Positions 13,554 to 19,435 of a stretch of DNA of 21,905 nt are shown piece by piece. The notes under the pieces are model-generated. The model was given only the letters and a program-made list of their open reading frames with translations. It ran no database searches and was not told the DNA's origin. Position numbers and translations under genes: made by a program. The stretch is from a virus. The DNA lies in the IMG/VR virus record IMGVR_UViG_3300031223_000047, positions 1 to 21,905 of that record. The stretch is one strand, 5' to 3'. Position 1 is the stretch's first letter; each line of letters begins with the position of its first letter.

Positions 13554-15860
13554 ATGGAACGCACCGTCATCTACCGCGATCGGCAGGAACTGCAATCCGC
13601 CGATCTCAACAACATGCAGGACTTTGCCCGCACCTCGATGGATCACATCGTCCGCGATGCGGTTGAAAGCGGCAAGGCCTATTCCGGCTTTTCCGCCACC
13701 AAGACCGCCGCGACCGAGATCACACTGTCGGCAGGCAGGCTTTACGCCGGTGGAGCGGTCTATGCGCGCGGTGAGGACATCATCGTTGATCTCTTCAACG
13801 TGCTGCCGCTGGTGACCCGCAAGCGCGTGGCGATTGTCAGCTTCGGCCAGGAGGTCGAGACGGATATCCAGCCGCGCGACTTTCTGATCGACGCGCAGAC
13901 CGGCACCACTGAGCCGCAATCAGTCGCGATGGAGAGCCTTCGCCGCGCGGAAATCTCAACCGTGGCGGGTACCGAAGGGCCGGACCCCAGCTATCCCGCC
14001 ACGGATGCCAATGTGACGGTCATCGCCTATGTGCTGCTCGACACCACCGGCGTTGTGGCGATCGAGCAGTGGCAGGCGACACAGCTGCCAAACCTGCGCA
14101 ATGTCGCAAACCGCACGATTGCGCTGGAGCGCTGGCGCGGCCAGATCAGCGGCCAGGTCGATACGCTGCGTACGGATCTGTCGGCGCTGGCAGACCGGCT
14201 GGCGGGCTATGCCACCAAGGCCGAGATTGTGGAATTGACGGAGCAGCTCGATGAACTGCGCACCGAGGTCTATGCGCCGGGCGCTTATATCTACTACGGC
14301 ACCAACCATTTCCTGACGGCTGATGGCTCAAATGTCGATCACCCCGATTTTGACGCGGTGGTCGAGGAAGGCATCCGGTTTCCACGGGCGGGGTCCGAGA
14401 CCTCGGAACTGGCACTGCTGAACCCCAACAACGTCTATATCGCCAATACCAGCGGGTTCGTGCTGCCCAAATACGCCCATGGCATCCGGCTTGATCTGAC
14501 GGGCTATGCCTCCGAGACGCGGCTGGCGCAGTACACCTTCGAGACCACGGATATTCGCCAGCTGACCCGAGCGCGCACGCGGCGGCGCTATGGCAATTCC
14601 ATGGTGGTCTGCACCAACAGCCGCTGGTGGCGTCAAGGCACCTACGATCTGGCGGGCAATATCTTCCGCCGGGATGGAGAGACCTGGGAGGTCACCAACG
14701 GCCTGCCGGACCGCATGCCCAATGGCGCGCGCGTGCCCAACGGCAATGTGCACTGGATCCGGGTGCGGCGATTTTGGATCGACACCTATGAGGAGCAATA
14801 CTGGGACCGGGTCACGACCACGGCCACGATCAACGGCCAACAAGTGGCGCAGACCTTCCTGAACTCGCAAGATGGCTGGCTGAGCCAGGTTGGGCTTTAC
14901 TTCTCACGCAAGGCCGCTGCGGGGGATGTCACACTGCTGGTGACCGAGACCGCCTTTGGCATGCCGGACCTGTCCCGCGTGATCTCGCGCACAACGCTGC
15001 CAGTGGCGGATATTCAGGTGGGGGCGATCTCGACGGAGGTGGGCTTGCCGTCGCTGGTGGAGAGCAAACTGCCGATCACGCCAACCTTCCTGACGGCCGG
15101 ACGGCGCTACGCGATCGTGCTGGTCACCACCGGTGATCATTATGTCGCCATGACCAATACCGACAACGGGGTCGTGCAGGGCACGTTCTTTGTCTCGACC
15201 GATGGCGCGTTCTTCGCGGGCAACCTCGTCGATGACATGAAAATGCGGCTCTACTTTGCGCGGTTCGAGCGCACACGGCTCTCGGTCGAGCTGACAGCGC
15301 TGCAGCTGGCAGGCGGCATTCTCGATCTTGATGTGCTGCACGAAGGCGTGACGCCGCCTGCCTGCCGCACGGATATCGAGGTGCAGGTGAACGGGGCCTG
15401 GGTGGCGCTTGATGGTGATACCAGCGGTCCGGACCTCTCGGGTCTGCCGGGCATCCTGCCGCTGCGCATGACGCTCACGGGCACCACGGACCTGATGCCG
15501 GGCTTTGGGCTTGCGGGCTCACAGACGGTCGCAACGCGGCCAAAGACTGCGTTCACCTGGGTGTCGGATGAGCGCACGCTCGGCTCGGCCACAACAAGCG
15601 TCAAGGTGGTCACCGACCTGCAGCATTTTGAAGAGGTGAACCACGATTGCACCGTGACGCTTATGACCGGTGCCGCGCTGGACCGGGTGGAGTCGGCCGA
15701 TGTGGTTGAGGATGTGGTGCTGGCCGATGGCACGGTACGGCGGACCTCGATCTTCAACGTAGCCTCGGTCAGCACCTACGCGGTCAAGATCATTGGCTCG
15801 ACGGTGAGCGCGGCAGTGCCGTTTCTGGTCAGTGAGCTGATCGAATACGCCCAGACCTGA
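13554..15860 (+). CDS. Large tail fibre / baseplate-attached structural protein (DUF4815-like N-terminus)
   Basis: 768 aa. The N-terminus (YRDRQELQSADLNNMQDFAR, 7-26, then a GFSATKTAATEITLSAGRLY region) resembles the baseplate-binding head of DUF4815-type tail proteins. Residues ~187-240 are a heptad-rich coiled coil (ALERWRG ... LSALADRL ... IVELTEQLDEL), suggesting a trimeric stalk. After that the protein is long and beta-rich, with several lectin- or jelly-roll-like strand sets (about 250-768). It may be a fibre shaft or a receptor-facing baseplate component. It follows gpI at 3 nt, where P2 has gpH (fibre). The receptor-binding role is inferred from position. Confidence 0.78.
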   Translation: MERTVIYRDRQELQSADLNNMQDFARTSMDHIVRDAVESGKAYSGFSATKTAATEITLSAGRLYAGGAVYARGEDIIVDLFNVLPLVTRKRVAIVSFGQEVETDIQPRDFLIDAQTGTTEPQSVAMESLRRAEISTVAGTEGPDPSYPATDANVTVIAYVLLDTTGVVAIEQWQATQLPNLRNVANRTIALERWRGQISGQVDTLRTDLSALADRLAGYATKAEIVELTEQLDELRTEVYAPGAYIYYGTNHFLTADGSNVDHPDFDAVVEEGIRFPRAGSETSELALLNPNNVYIANTSGFVLPKYAHGIRLDLTGYASETRLAQYTFETTDIRQLTRARTRRRYGNSMVVCTNSRWWRQGTYDLAGNIFRRDGETWEVTNGLPDRMPNGARVPNGNVHWIRVRRFWIDTYEEQYWDRVTTTATINGQQVAQTFLNSQDGWLSQVGLYFSRKAAAGDVTLLVTETAFGMPDLSRVISRTTLPVADIQVGAISTEVGLPSLVESKLPITPTFLTAGRRYAIVLVTTGDHYVAMTNTDNGVVQGTFFVSTDGAFFAGNLVDDMKMRLYFARFERTRLSVELTALQLAGGILDLDVLHEGVTPPACRTDIEVQVNGAWVALDGDTSGPDLSGLPGILPLRMTLTGTTDLMPGFGLAGSQTVATRPKTAFTWVSDERTLGSATTSVKVVTDLQHFEEVNHDCTVTLMTGAALDRVESADVVEDVVLADGTVRRTSIFNVASVSTYAVKIIGSTVSAAVPFLVSELIEYAQT

Positions 15861-15881
15861 TCCGATTGAGGAGACAGCCAA

Positions 15882-16052
15882 ATGGCATCCAAACTAACCC
15901 ACTACCGGGTGACGGTGAACCGTCCCCTTGAATTTGCCGGGGCCCGGTTCCGGCCGGGCGCGCGCTATACGGTGACAGCTGCCATCTTCGACGGCCTGCA
16001 AGCAGACCATCCCGAGGCGATCGCCACATCCGAGCCGCTGAAGAAAGGGTGA
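15882..16052 (+). CDS. Small phage protein (56 aa), function unknown
   Basis: ATG 15882 is preceded by a very good GAGGAG (15868-15873) at 8 nt, and the frame ends at 16050-16052, 4 nt before the next gene. Codon use is GC3-rich. The product is basic, with two short strand pairs (YRVTVNRPLEFAG, ARYTVTAAIFDGL) and an ADHPEAIAT helix. I recognise no family. It is wedged between two fibre genes, so a role in fibre assembly or attachment is plausible. Compare the 92-aa protein at 10688. Confidence 0.75.
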   Translation: MASKLTHYRVTVNRPLEFAGARFRPGARYTVTAAIFDGLQADHPEAIATSEPLKKG

Positions 16053-16056
16053 CGCC

Positions 16057-16863
16057 ATGCTGAGGTTTGAAGATCTGCGGGTGCGGGACAATCAGGACCT
16101 TGATCGGGACTTCTTCAATCGCCGCTACCGCTTGATTGCCGAAAGCCTCGGCGATCTCGATGCCCAGCTTGCGCGCATCCGCGGTGCCACCGACAATCTG
16201 GTGACCCTGGGGCTGTCGCGGGTAAATGAGGTATTGGGTCCTGCGCTCGCCACGGCAACAGCGGCGGCCGAGAACGGGTTTCTGGTGGCCACGTCCTCAA
16301 CGCCGCTCACTGTGTCGGTGGGTCTGCAGACCACCTTTGAGATCGATAACACACCCGCACGAGCGCTCTTTGCGCCGACACCCTATGTCGTGCTGACGCG
16401 CGATGTCGACGACAGCCTGAACGACTGGGCGGTGTTCCGGGTCGACGGCTACAGCCGCGCCAATGGCGGGCTCGCGGGCGAAGTGGTGGCCGTCAACGGA
16501 GATATTGGTGCGGCCGTCCATGGCGACTGGGTGATTTCTGCAAGCGCGGGCCTTGCAGCTTCCGTGATTGAAACGGCCGCCGCAGTTTCAAGTGCGCTAG
16601 CCCTGGCCCAGCAGGCGGCACAGGATGCGGCGGCGGCGGCGGATATTGCCGAAAGCGTTCTGGCCAATGGCCCGGTGTCGTCCGTGAATGGCCAGGCGGG
16701 GGAAGTGGCGCTCGGGATCGGGGATATTCCCAACCTCACGGCGCAGCTCGCCAGCAAAGCGGCCAGCACTCATGGCCATACGATTGCGCAGGTCTCCAAC
16801 CTGCAATCAACGCTGACGGCGCTGCAAGACCGGATCGATCTGGTTGATGGCGGGACGTATTGA
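16057..16863 (+). CDS. Tail fibre protein
   Basis: 268 aa. The N-terminal ~60 residues are charged and helical (DLRVRDNQDLDRDFFNRRY) and probably bind the baseplate or the preceding fibre. A beta-rich middle follows (about 75-170). Residues 178-205 are an Ala-rich heptad segment ending in DAAAAAD. The C-terminus carries VSSVNGQAGEVALGIGDIP and LASKAASTHGHTIAQVSNL, repeats widely seen in phage fibre shafts. It should form trimers that contact the host surface. ATG 16057 follows AAAGGGTGA. No typical tail-fibre assembly chaperone gene follows, only the 74-aa unknown. Confidence 0.8.
   Translation: MLRFEDLRVRDNQDLDRDFFNRRYRLIAESLGDLDAQLARIRGATDNLVTLGLSRVNEVLGPALATATAAAENGFLVATSSTPLTVSVGLQTTFEIDNTPARALFAPTPYVVLTRDVDDSLNDWAVFRVDGYSRANGGLAGEVVAVNGDIGAAVHGDWVISASAGLAASVIETAAAVSSALALAQQAAQDAAAAADIAESVLANGPVSSVNGQAGEVALGIGDIPNLTAQLASKAASTHGHTIAQVSNLQSTLTALQDRIDLVDGGTY
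16627..16642 (+). repeat. GCG trinucleotide run in the fibre gene
   Basis: Five GCG codons in a row encode an Ala5 stretch in the fibre's heptad region. Slippage would change the shaft by whole residues without a frameshift. Confidence 0.85.
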
Positions 16864-16877
16864 CGGAGGAGGTGCAA

Positions 16878-17102
16878 ATGCGATCCACCTTGACAGAGAT
16901 CAGCACCAAGCTGGGCATCACCGATGTGCGCGATGTGCAGGTGAGTGAGATTGTCGATGACGGGGCCGGTGGTTTCATCCGTGCAATCCGGGTCTTCGGG
17001 GAACCCTCCGCATCCGCAGGCCCGGCGCTGATCCTCGAGGTGCAGATCCAGTCCGACACAAAGACCGACCTCGATATCACGACACCGACGCTGTCGTTCT
17101 GA
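16878..17102 (+). CDS. Small protein between fibre and sheath genes (74 aa), function unknown
   Basis: ATG 16878 is preceded by an exceptionally strong GGAGGAGG (16865-16872) at 5 nt, and an in-frame TTG at 16860 that only overlaps the fibre stop is rejected as the start. The protein starts with a short helix (LTEISTKLGI) and is then beta-strand-rich (VRDVQVSEIV, IRAIRVFG, ALILEVQIQS, LDITTPTL), with no Cys. No family is recognised. It sits where many P2-like phages have a tail-fibre assembly chaperone, but the size and strand pattern do not match that family. The RBS suggests high expression, so it may be a virion component. Confidence 0.7.
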   Translation: MRSTLTEISTKLGITDVRDVQVSEIVDDGAGGFIRAIRVFGEPSASAGPALILEVQIQSDTKTDLDITTPTLSF

Positions 17103-17142
17103 ACCTCGGCCAACCGCCGATCCCAAGCATCCAATATACCTT

Positions 17143-17165
17143 CACGCGCGCCTGACGGTCGCGTG
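17143..17165 (+). other. Small hairpin in the sheath leader
   Basis: CACGCG (17143-17148) pairs with CGCGTG (17160-17165) around an 11-nt loop with two further possible G-C pairs. The intergenic stretch 17103-17194 otherwise shows nothing but the sheath ribosome site. No U-run follows. Confidence 0.3.
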
Positions 17166-17194
17166 GGTGTTCATCTATTCAAGGAGACCTTCTC

Positions 17195-18442
17195 ATGTCT
17201 GACCCGACCTTCGGGATTTCGATCACGCGGATCGATACTGAGCCGCGCCCGCCCGTCTGGAGCGATATGTCCGTTGTGGGCCTGATCGGCACGGCGCCCG
17301 ATGCGGATGCATCGGTGTTCCCGGCCGATACGCCAGTGTTCCTCTATTCTGACGATGCCACCAAGCTGACAGCGCTCGGGGCAACTGGCACGCTGCGCGA
17401 CGCGGTCACACTGATCAACGCGCAGCTTGGTGAGTTCCAGGTGGCAGCCAAGGTCGTGGTTGTGCGCGTTGAAGACGGTGCCGATGCTGACGCGACCATC
17501 GCCAATATCGTCGGCGACGGCGTCGCGACCGGCCTGCAGGCGTTCATCGCCGCGGGTCCAGAGCTTGGTATCATCCCACGCCTGATTTGCGCTCCGGGCT
17601 ATACCAGTCAACGCGGTGTCGGTGAGGCCAACCCGGTCTGTGCAGCGCTGCCCGCGATCTGCGAAAAACTTCTGGCGCATGCGGTTGTCGATGGCCCCGC
17701 CACCACTGAGCAGGACGCCATCGATTGGCGAGAGACGATTGCCTCGCAGCGCCTGATCCCGGTCGACCCTGCAGTGAAAGTGTTTGCCGGTGGCGTTTCT
17801 GTCGTGCAGCCGCTTTCGCCGGCCATCATTGGCATCGGCGTGCGCCGCGACCACGAAAAGCAGGGCCGACCGTTCCACAGCTGGGCCAACCAGCCGGTGC
17901 AGGGCATTGTTGGTCCCTCACGTCCCATCAACTTCTCGCTCACCGATGGCGCGACCGAAGGCCAGCGCTTGCTGTCGGCCAATGTCGGCGTGCTCCTGCG
18001 CGGTGAAATGGGCGTGGAGAGCGCCATCGGTCAGGGTGGTTTCATCTTCGTGGGCACTGACAACGCGGGCGAGGACGACCTCTGGCGGTTTTATAACGTC
18101 ACCCGGGGGCGCGACTTCATCCACCTGATGCTGCTTCGGACCCTGCGGTTCTATCTCGGGCGGTTCAACATCACGGGCCAGACCATCCAGGCGATCCTGA
18201 ACACGATGGAAACCGGCCTGCGCAATCTCAAGGCCGATGGCGATATCCTTGGCTTCGAGATGAAGTTCACGCGCGATCAGAACACGCCTGAGGAACTGCG
18301 TCAGGGCCGCTTCACGGTCAGCTTTGCTGCCGAGGAAGCACCGGTGCTGCGCTATCTCGGCATTCAGTCCGCGCGGTACCGCCCGGCGCTTGATGCGCTG
18401 CTTGATGATCTGCTGGCGCAGGTCGGCACGATCACCGGCTAA
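17195..18442 (+). CDS. FI: Contractile tail sheath protein (P2 FI family)
   Basis: 415 aa (P2 FI is 396). It forms the contractile outer tube whose shortening drives the spike. Visible are the N-terminal DPTFGISITRIDTEPRPP arm, a domain with VVGLIGTAPDA and VFLYSDDATKL, IPRLICAPGYTS in the middle, then RDFIHLMLLRTLRFYLGR and the C-terminal TVSFAAEEAPVLRYLGIQSARY, which resembles the conserved FI C-terminal domain that carries the extended arms linking neighbouring subunits. The start ATG 17195 has AAGGAG (17180-17185) at 9 nt. It is followed by tube, chaperone and tape measure genes, as in P2. Confidence 0.95.
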   Translation: MSDPTFGISITRIDTEPRPPVWSDMSVVGLIGTAPDADASVFPADTPVFLYSDDATKLTALGATGTLRDAVTLINAQLGEFQVAAKVVVVRVEDGADADATIANIVGDGVATGLQAFIAAGPELGIIPRLICAPGYTSQRGVGEANPVCAALPAICEKLLAHAVVDGPATTEQDAIDWRETIASQRLIPVDPAVKVFAGGVSVVQPLSPAIIGIGVRRDHEKQGRPFHSWANQPVQGIVGPSRPINFSLTDGATEGQRLLSANVGVLLRGEMGVESAIGQGGFIFVGTDNAGEDDLWRFYNVTRGRDFIHLMLLRTLRFYLGRFNITGQTIQAILNTMETGLRNLKADGDILGFEMKFTRDQNTPEELRQGRFTVSFAAEEAPVLRYLGIQSARYRPALDALLDDLLAQVGTITG

Positions 18443-18467
18443 TTACTGAACAAAAGGAGACGCTCTG

Positions 18468-19004
18468 ATGAGCAACATTTACGTCATGGAGGCCGCAAAC
18501 CTTTTTTGCGGCGACGAGGACCCGTCGGCCTCCAAGCACCTGACGCTGACCGAACTGCAATTGCCGAACCTGCAGGAGATGTTTCAGGACCATCATCCCG
18601 GTGGGTCGCGCGTTCAGGTCGAAGTTGCGCTTGGCATCGAAAAGCTTGAGGCCAACTTCAAGCTAGCGGGCTGGGACCCACAGGTTCTGGCGCAGTTTGG
18701 TCTAGGTGCCCGGGCGCGCAAGAAGTTCACCGCCTACGGCTCGGTGCGAGACAAGCGCAACGGCGTGGCCATTGAGGCCAAGGCGGTTTTTGAGGGTCGT
18801 CTTGGCACGGCCAATGCAGAGTCGTTCAAGCGCGGCGATCTGCAGAGTTTCGATTACGCGATTGGCGAAATCATGCACTATGAGCTCTATTTCGAGGGCA
18901 AGGAAGTCTACTACTGGGACTTTTTCACAACCGACTGGCGTGTCAACGGCGTGTCGGAAAACGCAGATGAGCGCGGCATCCTGCGCATCCCCAATGGTTT
19001 CTGA
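18468..19004 (+). CDS. FII: Tail tube protein (P2 FII family)
   Basis: 178 aa (P2 FII is 172). It polymerises into the inner tube through which DNA passes. The pattern matches: YVMEAANLFCGDEDP N-terminus, KHLTLTELQLPNLQEM, HHPGGSRVQVEVALGIEKLEA, KFTAYGSVRDKRNG, and a C-terminal YELYFEGKEVYYWDFFT. ATG 18468 follows AAGGAG (18454-18459) at 8 nt. Its stop lies within the GAGGTGAT ribosome site of the next gene. Confidence 0.94.
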   Translation: MSNIYVMEAANLFCGDEDPSASKHLTLTELQLPNLQEMFQDHHPGGSRVQVEVALGIEKLEANFKLAGWDPQVLAQFGLGARARKKFTAYGSVRDKRNGVAIEAKAVFEGRLGTANAESFKRGDLQSFDYAIGEIMHYELYFEGKEVYYWDFFTTDWRVNGVSENADERGILRIPNGF

Positions 19005-19012
19005 GGTGATCC

Positions 19013-19333
19013 ATGTCTGACGCAGTAAAACAAAAAACCGTTTCCCTGTCCGTGCCGGTGACCTTTGAGGGCCGGGAAATCACCGAGATCCGCATTGCCA
19101 AGCCCAAGGTCAAGGACCTCAAGCGGATGAATGCGGCACTGGACGGCATCACCGATCGTCTGGATCAGGGCATTGTCATGGCTTCGGCACTGACGGGATA
19201 CCCGATCGAGATGATCGAGGATCTGGACACTGATGACTTCACCGCGCTGTCGGAGGTGATTGCGGATTTTTTCCCCAAGGGCACGGCTTCGCCTCCTGGC
19301 GATCGGTCGTTGCCGAAACTGCCCACTGGCTGA
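19013..19333 (+). CDS. E: Tail assembly chaperone gpE (unshifted product)
   Basis: 106 aa in frame 0. The first ~85 residues match the gpE pattern (TVSLSVPVTFEGREI, IAKPKVKDLKRMNA, and MIEDLDTDDFTAL). Beyond the slippery site (Phe86-Phe87) the frame-0 tail (about 88-106) is Pro/Gly/Ser-rich and looks like read-out sequence after a frameshift signal. In P2 the short and shifted forms chaperone the tape measure and help determine tail length. ATG 19013 follows GAGGTGAT. Confidence 0.9.
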   Translation: MSDAVKQKTVSLSVPVTFEGREITEIRIAKPKVKDLKRMNAALDGITDRLDQGIVMASALTGYPIEMIEDLDTDDFTALSEVIADFFPKGTASPPGDRSLPKLPTG

Positions 19334-19431
19334 ACACGCCGCTCACGGCTTTTGAAGAGATGGAGTGGGCCGAGGTGGTGCTGTGGCACGCGGAGGCCCG
19401 ACGTATGGCCGTTGCCAAGAGGATGAGGTGA
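19013..19431 (+). CDS. gpE+E' tail assembly chaperone by -1 frameshift (139 aa)
   Basis: Frame 0 is read to TTC 19271-19273, then the ribosome slips back one base and continues from 19273 to a TGA at 19429-19431, adding 52 residues. The added part reads as a real protein: HGFASWRSVVAETAHWL, then FEEMEWAEVVLWHAEARRMA, the acidic-Trp-helix pattern of P2 E' extensions. It has no obvious start of its own, consistent with expression only by frameshift. The fusion ends 4 nt before the tape-measure start, as expected for P2-like gene order. The frameshift itself is known for P2; in this phage it is inferred. Confidence 0.88.
19267..19273 (+). promoter_or_regulatory. Programmed -1 frameshift site T TTT TTC
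   Basis: The heptamer falls exactly in X XXY YYZ register: codons GAT TTT TTC, so both the P- and A-site Phe tRNAs can re-pair after a one-base slip. P2's gpE uses a very similar T-rich heptamer. Two C-rich codons follow, and TCGCC/GGCGA (19289-19302, TCCT loop) forms a short hairpin about 15 nt downstream, which may be the stimulator but is further away than the usual 5-9 nt. Confidence 0.85.
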
Positions 19432-19435
19432 CCAG

